Source of the DNA: Noviherbaspirillum galbum
Lineage (GTDB): Bacteria; Pseudomonadota; Gammaproteobacteria; Burkholderiales; Burkholderiaceae_D
Reading direction: 5' to 3'
Assembly: GCF_010974945.1 (NCBI RefSeq)
Contig: NZ_JAAIVB010000079.1
Location: 208,681-272,680, forward strand
Length of the DNA stretch: 64,000 nt
Every line of letters starts with the position of its first letter. Positions within the stretch are counted from its first letter, which is position 1. Below the pieces are notes generated by a model. That model saw only the letters and a program-made list of their open reading frames with translations. It had not been told where the DNA came from and made no database searches. A program made the translations under genes and the position numbers. Of the stretch, positions 1-8,385 are shown piece after piece.

Positions 1-865
1 GTCGGCGTCGGGCTACGTGATGCTCAAGGCCGACGAAGATGCCGGCCCGGACGTCGAGGAGCGCCACGTCGTGGCTCACCTGAAGCTGCGCTTCGTGCCG
101 GTGGACACCGGCGAGCCCGGCGCGGAACGTACCGTCATCTTCGTGCAGGACGTCACCGAGATCGAGAACCGCGCCCAGCAGCTGAAGCTCGCCTCCATGG
201 GACGGCTGACGGCGAGCATCGCGCACGAGGTGCGCAATCCCTTGTCCGCCATCGGCCATGCGGCTTCCCTCTTGAAGGAAGATGCCACCGAGCGCACGCA
301 GGTCCGCCTGCTCGACATCGTCGGCGACAACGTGGTGCGCCTGAACCGCATGATCGAAGACATCCTGAAGCTGTCGCGCAAGGCGCATGCCAATGCCGAA
401 CCGCTCCAGCTCGAACCCTTCCTGCGGGAACTGCTGGAAGAATTCACCGGCACCCACCAGGTCGCACCGGCAAGGATCGCCTTGCAGGTGGCGGCCGGAC
501 AGGCGGCGCGCTTCGATCCCCTGCATCTGCGCGAGGTGGTAGTCAACCTGCTGTCCAACGCCCTGCGCTACGCCAGCGGCCGCGACGGTTCCATCCAGCT
601 GCTGGTGCAGGCGCCCAAGCCGGGGATGCTCGAACTGCACGTCCGCGACGACGGGCCGGCCATCACGCCGGCGGTGCGCGCCCACCTGTTCGAACCGTTC
701 TACACCACGTCCAGCAAGGGCACCGGCCTGGGACTGTACGTGGCGCGGGAATTGTGTCTCAATAATGGCGCGATGCTGGACTATGAATACCGCGCCGATC
801 CGGCGGCCGGCGGCGCCCGCAGCGGCCGCTTCGTCATCAGCTTCGCGGCAACCGAGCAATCCTGA
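1..865 (+). CDS. pilS: Sensor histidine kinase, PilS-type (5' truncated)
   Basis: This is the C-terminal part of a membrane sensor kinase; the reading frame is open to the window edge (first full codon at base 2), so the start and any membrane segments lie outside. What remains is the end of a PAS-like region, a HisKA dimerisation helix with the phosphoacceptor His in ASIAHEVRNPLS (codon at 224), then an HATPase domain with an N-box (NLLSNALRYA), G1 (DDGPAI) and G2 (GTGLGLYVA). It ends 22 bp before a sigma-54 activator, which is the usual PilS-PilR arrangement. PilS senses pilin in the inner membrane and phosphorylates PilR to drive pilA transcription. The kinase class is certain. The PilS name rests on the partner gene and on the nearby pil chemosensory genes, and another NtrB-like kinase is possible. 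Confidence 0.8.
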   Translation, partial: SASGYVMLKADEDAGPDVEERHVVAHLKLRFVPVDTGEPGAERTVIFVQDVTEIENRAQQLKLASMGRLTASIAHEVRNPLSAIGHAASLLKEDATERTQVRLLDIVGDNVVRLNRMIEDILKLSRKAHANAEPLQLEPFLRELLEEFTGTHQVAPARIALQVAAGQAARFDPLHLREVVVNLLSNALRYASGRDGSIQLLVQAPKPGMLELHVRDDGPAITPAVRAHLFEPFYTTSSKGTGLGLYVARELCLNNGAMLDYEYRADPAAGGARSGRFVISFAATEQS

Positions 866-887
866 TTCACGACATCACTGACCCGCC

Positions 888-2360
888 ATGACCGCCCCAA
901 GAATCCTGGTTGTCGACGACGAAGCCGACCTGAGGGAACTGCTGGAAATCACGCTCCTGAAGATGGGGCTCGACGTCGACTGCGCGGCATCCGTCGGGGC
1001 GGCGCGCGACTGCCTCGCGGCGCGCGAGTACGACCTGGTCCTCACCGACATGCGGCTGCCGGACGGCATGGGCATCGAGCTCGTGCGCGAGGTGAATGCA
1101 GCGCAGCGCAACACGCCGATCGCGGTGATCACCGCCTACGGCAGCGCCGACAACGCGGTTGCCGCCCTGAAAGCCGGCGCCTTCGACTACCTGTCCAAGC
1201 CGGTCGGACTCGACCAGCTCCGCCTGATGGTGCAGTCCGCGCTGCGCATCCAGCGGCCGGCGCCGGATTCTTCCCAGCCGAGCGTGCAGGCCGGGAGGCC
1301 GGTGCCTCGCCTCATCGGCGAATCCGCAGCCATGCGCGATCTCCGCGCGCAGATCGCCCGCCTGGCGCGCAGCATGGCCCCGGTGGCGATCACCGGCGAG
1401 TCGGGCAGCGGCAAGGAACTCGCCGCCCGCGACATTCATGCCCACAGCGCCCGCGCCGACAAGCCCTTCATTGCCGTCAACTGCGGCGCGATTCCCGAGG
1501 CGCTGATGGAGGCCGAATTCTTCGGTTACCGGAAAGGCGCGTTCACCGGCGCGAGCGATGACCGCGACGGCTTCTTCCAGGCCGCCAACGGCGGAACGCT
1601 CCTGCTCGACGAGGTGGCCGACCTGCCGCTGCCCATGCAGGTGAAGCTGCTGCGCGCGATCCAGGAACGGCGGGTGCGCAAGGTGGGCGCCACGGTGGAA
1701 GAACCGGTCGACGTGCGCCTGGTCAGCGCGACCCACCAGAATCTCGCCGAATGCGTCGAGAAGGGCCGCTTCCGCCAGGATCTGTATTACCGCCTGAACG
1801 TGATCGAGCTTCGCCTGCCGCCCCTGCGCGAGCGGCGCGACGACATCGGCCTGCTCAGCCGCGCGCTGCTCGACAAGCTCTCGCCGCCGGGACAGCGGGC
1901 GGAACTGACGCCGACGGCCGAGCAGGCGCTGCAATCCTATTCCTTCCCCGGCAACGTGCGCGAGCTGGAAAACATCCTCGAGCGCGCGCTCGCCTTTGCC
2001 GCGGACGGCCTGATCGACGTCCCCGACCTCGCGCTCAAGCCGGTGGCGCCCGGCCTTGCAGACGCTCAGCCGGCGGTGCCTTCCCACGCGCCTGAGCCGG
2101 CAACGGCGGTGCCGGTCACTCCTGCAGCAGCCGGGCCGGTGACGGCGGCATCGACATCGCCGGCAGCGCCAGCGCAAGCGACAGCCGAGGAGGTCAGTCC
2201 CGCCGCCACGGCATGTTTCACGGATTTTCTCGATCGCGTCGAACGCGAGATGCTCGCCGCCGCGCTGTCCACCGGCAGCCGGGAAGACGCGGCGCGCGCT
2301 CTCGGGCTGACGCCGCGCCAGCTTGCCTTCCGCCTGCGTCGCCTGAAGCTCGCGGACTAG
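888..2360 (+). CDS. pilR: Sigma-54 response regulator, PilR-type
   Basis: This is an NtrC-family transcriptional activator of 490 residues. The N-terminal receiver domain has the acidic pair DDEAD and phosphoacceptor Asp54 in LTDMRLP. The central AAA+ domain has Walker A GESGSGKE (about residue 170) and the sigma-54 contact loop GAFTGA (217-222). A linker rich in Ala and Pro (about 385-440) leads to a Fis-type helix-turn-helix at the C-terminus (DAARALGLTPRQLAFRLRRL). It should couple ATP hydrolysis to opening of sigma-54 promoters, in PilR's case at pilA. The gene sits directly after the kinase and is probably co-transcribed with it. The start ATG gives the canonical beginning of a receiver domain. 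PilR is the most likely identity; other NtrC-type regulators share the same architecture. Confidence 0.85.
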   Translation: MTAPRILVVDDEADLRELLEITLLKMGLDVDCAASVGAARDCLAAREYDLVLTDMRLPDGMGIELVREVNAAQRNTPIAVITAYGSADNAVAALKAGAFDYLSKPVGLDQLRLMVQSALRIQRPAPDSSQPSVQAGRPVPRLIGESAAMRDLRAQIARLARSMAPVAITGESGSGKELAARDIHAHSARADKPFIAVNCGAIPEALMEAEFFGYRKGAFTGASDDRDGFFQAANGGTLLLDEVADLPLPMQVKLLRAIQERRVRKVGATVEEPVDVRLVSATHQNLAECVEKGRFRQDLYYRLNVIELRLPPLRERRDDIGLLSRALLDKLSPPGQRAELTPTAEQALQSYSFPGNVRELENILERALAFAADGLIDVPDLALKPVAPGLADAQPAVPSHAPEPATAVPVTPAAAGPVTAASTSPAAPAQATAEEVSPAATACFTDFLDRVEREMLAAALSTGSREDAARALGLTPRQLAFRLRRLKLAD

Positions 2361-2447
2361 GCGGGAGCCGATGCAAACCGCCATCGTCAACGGGCCTTGA
2401 GTTCCAGCATGTGTTCCAGCATGTCGTTCTCGCGGCTCCCGATGGCA

Positions 2448-2465
2448 TTCCCGCCTGCGCGGGAA
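2448..2465. repeat. REP-like palindrome between pilR and ampD
   Basis: Arms TTCCCGC and GCGGGAA flank a four-base CTGC loop. The same core (ATTCCCGC...GCGGGAAT) recurs at 22226-22245 and 26709-26728, so this is a dispersed intergenic palindrome rather than a one-off hairpin. It lies downstream of the pilSR stop and could also act on mRNA ends. Confidence 0.6.
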
Positions 2466-2506
2466 GGACAGGTACGAGCGAAGGCCCAGCCACTTTAGGA
2501 CCAACC

Positions 2507-3124
2507 ATGCATCACATTCCCGACTTCCAGATCGACGCCAACGGCTGGTGCCTCCAGGCCGAGAAACTGCCATCGCCGAACTTCGATCCCCGTGCGCCGG
2601 GCATGGCGATCGACCTGCTCGTCATTCACAACATCAGCCTGCCGCCATCGCAGTTCGGCGGTCCCGAGATCGCCAACCTGTTTACTAATACACTGGACTG
2701 CGACGCGCATCCCTATTTCGATCAGTTGCGCGAGCTGCGCGTCTCCGCGCACTTCCTGGTCCGGCGCGATGGCCACCTCATGCAGTTCGTCTCGGCGAAC
2801 GACCGGGCGTGGCATGCGGGCGTGTCGAACCATTGCGGGCGCGAGCGCTGCAATGATTTTTCAGTCGGCGTCGAACTCGAAGGGACCGACTTCGACCCCT
2901 TCGAACCGGCGCAGTACACCGTGCTCGGCGCACTCACGCGCGCCCTCGTTGCACGCTACCCGATCGTTGCCGTGGCAGGGCATGAACACATCGCCCCCGG
3001 CCGCAAGACCGACCCCGGACCGCATTTCGACTGGGCACATTTCCGCAAGTCATTGATTCAAAACAACGCCCCCGGCTCCTCTTCGTCCGGGACCGTTTCA
3101 AGCCTCATTTTTCCTCACATTTGA
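2507..3124 (+). CDS. ampD: 1,6-anhydro-N-acetylmuramyl-L-alanine amidase
   Basis: AmpD is a cytoplasmic zinc amidase that removes the peptide from anhydro-muropeptides during cell-wall recycling; its loss induces AmpC beta-lactamase in many bacteria. The 205-residue protein has the amidase_2 fold markers: the first zinc His in LLVIHNISLPP, then VSAHFLVRRDG, the AWHAG segment, and the C-terminal GHEHIAPGRKTDPGPHFDW with the second zinc His, the catalytic Lys and the third ligand. The frame is open about 290 bases further upstream, but that part runs through pilR and a REP-like palindrome. I therefore start at the ATG giving MHHIPDFQIDANGW, which matches the family N-terminus. It is slightly longer than E. 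coli AmpD because of a Ser-rich tail. Confidence 0.92.
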   Translation: MHHIPDFQIDANGWCLQAEKLPSPNFDPRAPGMAIDLLVIHNISLPPSQFGGPEIANLFTNTLDCDAHPYFDQLRELRVSAHFLVRRDGHLMQFVSANDRAWHAGVSNHCGRERCNDFSVGVELEGTDFDPFEPAQYTVLGALTRALVARYPIVAVAGHEHIAPGRKTDPGPHFDWAHFRKSLIQNNAPGSSSSGTVSSLIFPHI

Positions 3125-3161
3125 ACACGCTTGTCAACTGAGGTTGATCATAAAAAAGCTG

Positions 3162-3191
3162 TTGCAAACCCGACTAGCTCTCCACTAGAAT
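3162..3191 (+). promoter_or_regulatory. Putative sigma-70 promoter of nrdAB
   Basis: A -35 box TTGCAA (3162-3167) is followed after 18 bases by a -10 box TAGAAT (3186-3191). The -10 box lies inside the first NrdR-like palindrome, so a bound repressor would block RNA polymerase. The boxes were read by eye; the transcription start is unverified. Confidence 0.5.
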
Positions 3192-3228
3192 TAGTTCAGA
3201 TCGCGCGACAAACCACTACATATAGTGG
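3182..3228. promoter_or_regulatory. Tandem NrdR boxes
   Basis: Two 16-base palindromes share the pattern CCACTA-N4-TAGT: box 1 at 3182-3197 (CCACTAGAATTAGTTC) and box 2 at 3213-3228 (CCACTACATATAGTGG). Box 2 extends to an exact seven-base inverted repeat, ACCACTA/TAGTGGT. The centres are 31 bp apart, about three helical turns, which is the spacing known for NrdR operators. NrdR is the nucleotide-sensing repressor of ribonucleotide reductase genes, and the boxes sit directly upstream of nrdA. The nrdR gene itself is not in the window. Confidence 0.8.
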
Positions 3229-3527
3229 TGCGCGATTTTCCCTTTGAGGGTTTAGCTTGACGGAAATAGACGTGATTCTCCTCAAAAATCGTGCATTTTG
3301 AAGGGAACCTCTCGAAGCCGCGAGCGCGGAGGGCAGCAAGGTCCCGTGCCTCATCCGATCCGTCCCGCAGGCCGCGCCGAGCGCGCCAGGATGGAGACGA
3401 GGCAGGACGCAGGAGAGGGCGTCCTTCGGCAGGGCAAATCAAGGAAAGCGAACCGGGCCACGAGCAGGGTTCGTCATTCATAACCACAAGCAGCGAAGCT
3501 GCGGTCAACAAGTCTTAGGAGGCTAGA

Positions 3528-6449
3528 TTGCAATCACCTCAGGAACTCTCTTTGAACAACCCCGGCCAGATCGGCGCCATCACGCCGCGCGCCGAGGCAT
3601 CCGCCTCGACCACCACCGGGATGACGGTCGGCCTCTCCGACTACAAGGTCATCCGCCGCAACGGCGCAGTGGTGAACTTTGAGCCGTCGAAGATTTCCAT
3701 CGCCATGACCAAGGCATTCCTCGCGGTCAACGGCGGCCAGGGCGCCGCCTCCGCGCGCGTGCGCGAATTGGTCGAGCAGCTGACCGCGGGCGTGGTGGGC
3801 GCGCTGATGCGCCGCCAGCCGGCCGGCGGCACCTTCCATATCGAAGACGTGCAGGACCAGGTCGAGCTCGCCCTGATGCGCTCCGGCGAACACGACGTAG
3901 CACGCGCCTACGTGCTCTACCGCGCCAAGCGCATGGAAGAGCGCGCGCAGCAGGCCGCCTCCCGCCAGGTCGATGCCCCCCAGCTGCACGTGAACGACAA
4001 CGGCCAGCTCCGCCTGCTCGACATCGAGCAGGTGCGCGCCCTCATCACCGCCGCCTGCGTCGGCCTCGAGAAGCATGTCGACGCCGAAGCCATCCTGACC
4101 GAAACCGTCAAGAACCTGTACGACGGCGTGCCGGTCGACGAGCTGCACAAGTCTGTGATCCTCGCCGCGCGCGCGCTCATGGAAAAGGATCCGGCCTATT
4201 CCAAGGTCACCGCCCGCCTGCTGATGCACACCATCCGCAAGGAAGTGTTCGGCACCGAAGTCGCCCAGGCCGAGGCGCGCCAGCACTACATCGATTATTT
4301 CCCGCGCTTCATCAAGAAGGGCATCGAGGCCGACCTGCTCGACCCCAAGCTGGCCCAGTTCGACCTGGAGAAGCTGGGCGAGGCCCTCGTGCCCGAGCGC
4401 GACCTGCAGTTCGGCTACCTCGGCCTGCAGACCCTGTATGACCGCTACTTCCTGCACATCGACGGCACCCGCATCGAGATGCCGCAGGCTTTCTACATGC
4501 GCGTGGCCATGGGCCTGGCGCTCAACGAGATCAACCGCGAAGCCCGCGCCATCGAGTTCTACAACCTGCTGTCGTCCTTCGACTTCATGAGCTCGACGCC
4601 GACGCTGTTCAACTCCGGCACCCAGCGTTCCCAGCTCTCGTCCTGCTACCTGACCACGGTCTCCGATGACCTCGATGGCATCTACGAGGCGATCAAGGAA
4701 AACGCCCTGCTGGCGAAGTTCGCCGGCGGCCTGGGCAACGACTGGACCCCGGTGCGCGCGCTTGGCGCCCACATCAAGGGCACGAACGGCAAGTCACAGG
4801 GCGTGGTGCCCTTCCTGAAGGTGGTCAACGATACCGCCGTCGCGGTCAATCAGGGCGGCAAGCGCAAGGGCGCGGTCTGTGCCTACCTGGAAACCTGGCA
4901 CATGGACATCGAGGAATTCCTCGACCTGCGCAAGAACACCGGCGACGACCGCCGCCGCACCCACGACATGAACACCGCGAACTGGATTCCCGACCTGTTC
5001 ATGAAGCGCGTGATGGAAAAGGGCGAGTGGACCCTGTTCTCGCCGTCCGACGTGCCCGACCTGCACGACAAGTTCGGCCGCGCCTTCGAGGAAGCCTACA
5101 CAGGCTACGAAGCCCGCGCCGCCCGCGGCGAGCTCAAGCTGTTCAAGAAAGTGCAGGCCATGGACCTGTGGCGCAAGATGCTGTCCATGCTGTTCGAGAC
5201 TGGCCATCCCTGGATCACCTTCAAGGATCCCTGCAACATCCGTTCTCCGCAGCAGCACGTCGGCGTCGTCCACAGCTCCAACCTGTGCACCGAGATCACG
5301 CTCAACACCAATGACTCGGAGATCGCGGTCTGCAACCTCGGCTCGGTCAACCTGCCGGCCCACATGAAGGACGGCAAGCTCGACCACGCCAAGCTGCAAA
5401 AGACCATCCGCACCGCGATGCGCATGCTGGACAACGTGATCGACATCAACTATTACGCCGTCAAGAAGGCCCGCGACTCCAACCTGCGCCACCGTCCGGT
5501 CGGCATGGGCATCATGGGCTTCCAGGACTGCCTGCACATGATGCGCGTGCCCTACGCCTCGATGGAAGCGGTGGAATTCGCCGACCGTTCCATGGAAGCG
5601 GTCTGCTACTACGCCTACTGGGCCTCGACCGAGCTGGCCGAGGAACGCGGCCGCTACAGCTCCTACAAGGGTTCGCTGTGGGACCGCGGCATTCTGCCCC
5701 AGGATTCCCTGCGCCTGCTGGCCGAGGAGCGCGGCGGCTACCTGGAAGTCGACGCCTCCGAGTCCATGGACTGGGCTTCGCTGCGCGACCGCATCAAGAG
5801 CCACGGCATGCGCAACTCGAACTGCGTGGCGATCGCGCCGACGGCGACGATCTCCAACATCATCGACGTCTCCGCCTGCATCGAGCCGACCTACCAGAAC
5901 CTCTACGTGAAGTCGAACCTGTCGGGCGAATTTACGGAAATCAACGAGCACCTGGTGCGCGACCTGAAGGCCCGCGGCCTGTGGGACGAAGTGATGGTCG
6001 CCGACCTGAAGTACTTCGACGGCAGCCTGGCGAAGATCGACCGCATCCCGCAGGACCTGCGCGAACTCTACGCCACCGCCTTCGAGGTCGAGCCGAAGTG
6101 GCTGGTCGAAGCCGCGTCGCGCCGCCAGAAGTGGATTGACCAGGCGCAATCGCTCAACATCTACATGGCCGGCGCCTCGGGCAAGAAGCTCGACGAGACC
6201 TACAAGCTGGCCTGGCTGCGCGGCCTGAAGACCACCTACTACCTGCGCACCATCGGCGCGACGCATGCCGAGAAGTCGACCACCAAGGCCGGCGCCCTCA
6301 ACGCGGTCTCCGCCAATGCGATGAACGTTGCCGCCGCCAGCGCAGCGTCGCCGGTGGCAGCGATGCCCGCCGCCGAAGAGCCGGCCGGACCGGCCTGCAT
6401 GCTCCGTCCGGGCGATCCGGGCTTCGATGAATGCGAAGCCTGCCAATAA
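3528..6449 (+). CDS. nrdA: Class Ia ribonucleotide reductase, alpha subunit
   Basis: This large catalytic subunit reduces ribonucleoside diphosphates to deoxyribonucleotides together with NrdB. I chose the TTG start because a perfect AGGAGG (3517-3522) lies five bases before it; the resulting 973 residues match the long NrdA form with two N-terminal ATP-cone regions (about 42-150 and 160-245). Active-site residues are visible: Cys373 in SSCYLTTV, Cys587 and Glu589 in NLCTEIT, Cys602 in AVCNLG, the Tyr904-Tyr905 radical-transfer pair in TTYYLR, and the C-terminal redox pair Cys969/Cys972 in CEACQ. An Ala-rich linker precedes that tail. Dual ATP cones predict allosteric control by ATP/dATP, as in Pseudomonas NrdA. 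Transcription is probably repressed by NrdR. Confidence 0.97.
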   Translation: MQSPQELSLNNPGQIGAITPRAEASASTTTGMTVGLSDYKVIRRNGAVVNFEPSKISIAMTKAFLAVNGGQGAASARVRELVEQLTAGVVGALMRRQPAGGTFHIEDVQDQVELALMRSGEHDVARAYVLYRAKRMEERAQQAASRQVDAPQLHVNDNGQLRLLDIEQVRALITAACVGLEKHVDAEAILTETVKNLYDGVPVDELHKSVILAARALMEKDPAYSKVTARLLMHTIRKEVFGTEVAQAEARQHYIDYFPRFIKKGIEADLLDPKLAQFDLEKLGEALVPERDLQFGYLGLQTLYDRYFLHIDGTRIEMPQAFYMRVAMGLALNEINREARAIEFYNLLSSFDFMSSTPTLFNSGTQRSQLSSCYLTTVSDDLDGIYEAIKENALLAKFAGGLGNDWTPVRALGAHIKGTNGKSQGVVPFLKVVNDTAVAVNQGGKRKGAVCAYLETWHMDIEEFLDLRKNTGDDRRRTHDMNTANWIPDLFMKRVMEKGEWTLFSPSDVPDLHDKFGRAFEEAYTGYEARAARGELKLFKKVQAMDLWRKMLSMLFETGHPWITFKDPCNIRSPQQHVGVVHSSNLCTEITLNTNDSEIAVCNLGSVNLPAHMKDGKLDHAKLQKTIRTAMRMLDNVIDINYYAVKKARDSNLRHRPVGMGIMGFQDCLHMMRVPYASMEAVEFADRSMEAVCYYAYWASTELAEERGRYSSYKGSLWDRGILPQDSLRLLAEERGGYLEVDASESMDWASLRDRIKSHGMRNSNCVAIAPTATISNIIDVSACIEPTYQNLYVKSNLSGEFTEINEHLVRDLKARGLWDEVMVADLKYFDGSLAKIDRIPQDLRELYATAFEVEPKWLVEAASRRQKWIDQAQSLNIYMAGASGKKLDETYKLAWLRGLKTTYYLRTIGATHAEKSTTKAGALNAVSANAMNVAAASAASPVAAMPAAEEPAGPACMLRPGDPGFDECEACQ

Positions 6450-6464
6450 GAAGATGAGCACTGA

Positions 6465-6493
6465 GCTATCGCAGCGATTTCCGCTGCGATAGC
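6465..6493 (+). promoter_or_regulatory. Perfect intercistronic hairpin between nrdA and nrdB
   Basis: Arms GCTATCGCAGCG (6465-6476) and CGCTGCGATAGC (6482-6493) are exact complements around a five-base ATTTC loop. No T-tract follows, so it is not a classical terminator. It begins 16 bases after the nrdA stop and ends 46 bases before nrdB, where it could stabilise the upstream message or cause partial attenuation. Confidence 0.7.
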
Positions 6494-6539
6494 GCGTACA
6501 GTGCATGACGACAACGACAAGCAATAAAGGAAGACCGAT

Positions 6540-7733
6540 ATGCTCAGCTGGGACGACGATGTGACTCCTGCCGCGAAACCCGCACCGATGCCTCAACCGG
6601 GAATCGCTCCCGCCATGCCTGCGGGCCGTTCCCTCCACGCACAATTCGGCGACATGGGCCTCAAGGCGGCTACCGCTTCCGCGAATGCCGCCGCAGCAGA
6701 CGAGGGCGGCGAAGCGCGCCGCGTGAACGTCGCCGACAAGCGCATCATCAACGGCCAGACCGACGTCAACCAGCTCGTGCCCTTCAAGTACAAGTGGGCC
6801 TGGGACAAATACCTCGCCGGCTGCGCCAACCACTGGATGCCGCAGGAAATCAACATGCAGCGCGACATCGAGCTGTGGAAGAATCCCAACGGCCTGACCG
6901 AGGACGAGCGCCGCCTCATCAAGCGCAACCTCGGCTTCTTCGTCACCGCCGATTCGCTCGCCGCCAACAACATCGTGCTCGGCACCTATCGCCACATCAC
7001 CGCGCCGGAGTGCCGCCAGTACCTGCTGCGCCAGGCCTTCGAGGAAGCGATCCACACCCACGCCTACCAGTACATCGTGGAGTCGCTCGGCCTGGACGAG
7101 GGAGAGATCTTCAACGCGTACCACGAGGTCGCTTCCATCCGCGACAAGGACGAGTTCCTCATCCCCTTCATCGACGTGCTGACCAATCCCGAGTTCAAGA
7201 CCGGCACGATGGAAGCGGACCAGACGCTGCTGCGTTCGCTGATCGTGTTTGCATGCCTGATGGAAGGTTTGTTCTTCTACGTCGGCTTCACGCAGATCCT
7301 CGCGCTGGGCCGCCAGAACAAGATGATGGGCGCGGCCGAGCAGTACCAGTACATCCTGCGCGACGAGTCCATGCACTGCAATTTCGGGATCGATCTCATC
7401 AACACGATCAAGCTCGAGAACCCGCATCTGTGGACCGCCGAATTCCGCGAAGAGATTAAATCGTTGTTTTTGCGTGCGGTAGAGTTGGAATATCGTTATG
7501 CAGAAGATACAATGCCGCGTGGAGTACTCGGATTGAATGCGCCGATGTTCAAAGGCTACCTGCGATTCATCGCTAACCGCCGCGCGCAGCAGATCGGTCT
7601 CGAGCCGCTGTTCCCCCAGGAAGAAAATCCCTTCCCGTGGATGAGCGAAATGATCGATCTGAAAAAAGAACGCAACTTCTTCGAGACTCGCGTGATCGAA
7701 TACCAGACCGGCGGCGCATTGAGCTGGGACTGA
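6540..7733 (+). CDS. nrdB: Class Ia ribonucleotide reductase, beta subunit
   Basis: NrdB carries the diiron-tyrosyl radical cofactor used by NrdA. The 397-residue protein shows the ferritin-like iron site: Glu169 and His172 with radical Tyr176 in [13 protein letters not shown] (equivalent to E. coli Glu115, His118 and Tyr122), and the second pair in the segment [12 protein letters not shown]. The C-terminal tail has the Tyr needed for radical transfer and NrdA docking ([13 protein letters not shown]). It is about 20 residues longer than E. coli NrdB because of an Ala/Pro-rich N-terminus. A good ribosome site (AAGGAAG) lies about ten bases before the ATG. It is surely co-expressed with nrdA, though a perfect hairpin separates the two. 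Confidence 0.96.
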   Translation: MLSWDDDVTPAAKPAPMPQPGIAPAMPAGRSLHAQFGDMGLKAATASANAAAADEGGEARRVNVADKRIINGQTDVNQLVPFKYKWAWDKYLAGCANHWMPQEINMQRDIELWKNPNGLTEDERRLIKRNLGFFVTADSLAANNIVLGTYRHITAPECRQYLLRQAFEEAIHTHAYQYIVESLGLDEGEIFNAYHEVASIRDKDEFLIPFIDVLTNPEFKTGTMEADQTLLRSLIVFACLMEGLFFYVGFTQILALGRQNKMMGAAEQYQYILRDESMHCNFGIDLINTIKLENPHLWTAEFREEIKSLFLRAVELEYRYAEDTMPRGVLGLNAPMFKGYLRFIANRRAQQIGLEPLFPQEENPFPWMSEMIDLKKERNFFETRVIEYQTGGALSWD

Positions 7734-7969
7734 AGCAGGAACGATCAAGTAGATGGATGGCTTCAGGTGCCTCGAGCCCGGCGATCCAAAAGCGAATCAA
7801 ACAGCGGCATGCGCGTGGCGAACATCGCGACGCATGCCAGGTGAAGATGGAGAGACAGGCGGTTCGCCACTCATCCAGAAGCGGACCAGGCGACCAGCCA
7901 GTCACCCGCCGACACGATGCGAAAGACCGTAACACTGAAGGTTGAACACCCAAGTTAATGGACAGTAGA

Positions 7970-8101
7970 CGAACGTACAGATCATCACTGTTGTTGCTGC
8001 CGAACCCGACAAAGTCGGGCAAGGCAGCGTATTCCCTGAAAAACCTGTTGGTTTTTGGGAAACTGCATTCCGACGCCGGCATTGTTGCCGGCGTTTTTTT
8101 T
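7970..8101 (+). ncRNA. Candidate small RNA with three stacked hairpins
   Basis: Three consecutive stems are seen. Stem 1 is two-part: GCTGCC 7996-8001 pairs with GGCAGC 8023-8028 around CCCGAC 8005-8010 and GTCGGG 8014-8019. Stem 2 pairs TTCCC 8032-8036 and AAAAACC 8039-8045 with GGTTTTT 8050-8056 and GGGAA 8057-8061, loop TGTT. Stem 3 is a terminator, CGCCGGC/GCCGGCG, followed by eight T. Stems 1 and 2 lie in non-coding DNA 260 bases past the nrdB stop, which suggests a discrete RNA or a structured nrdB 3' end. The 5' end is a guess; only a weak -35-like TTGAAC (7942) is visible. It does not resemble 6S, 4.5S or tmRNA. Confidence 0.45.
8074..8101 (+). terminator. Rho-independent terminator
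   Basis: Stem CGCCGGC (8074-8080) and GCCGGCG (8087-8093) with a six-base loop ATTGTT, followed directly by eight T residues. It would end the nrdAB message, the candidate small RNA, or both. Confidence 0.85.
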
Positions 8102-8222
8102 GGCTGCGGAAATCGCGCTGCCGCTTGAGCGCGCGACAAACGACCTCCGTCACTCCCGGCGCGCGCCATGCCCGCGCCGGCGTGATCCGAACAAGAGAGG
8201 CGCAGCCAGATGAGGCTGAAGT

Positions 8223-8303
8223 GCTGCATGAAGAGGTGATGCAGCAGTTCAGCTGGTGCCGTATTCATTAGCGCAAGCAGAAGCTTGCTTGCGCCGATGA
8301 ATA
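8223..8303 (+). promoter_or_regulatory. Two hairpins upstream of the histone-like gene
   Basis: The first has arms GCTGCAT (8223-8229) and ATGCAGC (8239-8245). The second has GCGCAAGCA (8271-8279) and TGCTTGCGC (8286-8294) with a six-base loop, extended by TATTCAT (8262-8268) pairing with ATGAATA (8297-8303). No T-tract follows. They end 82 bases before the histone start and may belong to its leader or operator. Confidence 0.4.
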
Positions 8304-8385
8304 ATCCGCCTGAGTCATCGCGATGGCCCATGCGGGTTTCCAACCTCGTAGTTTTGAACTTTCTCATCACGTGAAGGAGAAACAA

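Larger units (their letters stand above)
3125..3527. other. nrdA upstream region: promoter, NrdR operator and long leader
   Basis: About 400 bases without a gene. The 5' part holds a promoter and two NrdR-type palindromes (listed separately). From about 3200 to the nrdA start there is a leader of some 300 bases with hairpin potential, including arms 3276-3287 and 3296-3307 (one mismatch, 8-base loop) and possible pairing of a GCCTC near 3350 with GAGGC near 3400. Short frames within it lack ribosome sites and recognisable content. Confidence 0.6.
7734..8385. other. Non-coding stretch between nrdB and the histone-like gene
   Basis: About 650 bases with no supportable protein gene and no tRNA. 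The first 230 bases show nothing recognisable. From about 7996 to 8101 there is a three-hairpin unit ending in a terminator (listed as a candidate ncRNA). Two further hairpins, at 8223-8245 and 8262-8303, lie in the upstream region of the histone-like gene. Confidence 0.6.

Noticed and set aside
2213..2506. N-terminal extension of ampD
   Set aside because: The open frame overlaps the end of pilR in another frame and then a REP-like palindrome; AmpD homologues start at the later ATG.
3300..3480. Cobalamin riboswitch upstream of nrdA
   Set aside because: Some GG/CC-rich pieces recall it, but the conserved B12 box and GCCACTG core are missing, and class Ia reductase does not need B12.
3291..3518. 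Short frames in the nrdA leader
   Set aside because: No ribosome site, Arg-rich shadow composition and no family resemblance; the region is better explained as untranslated leader.
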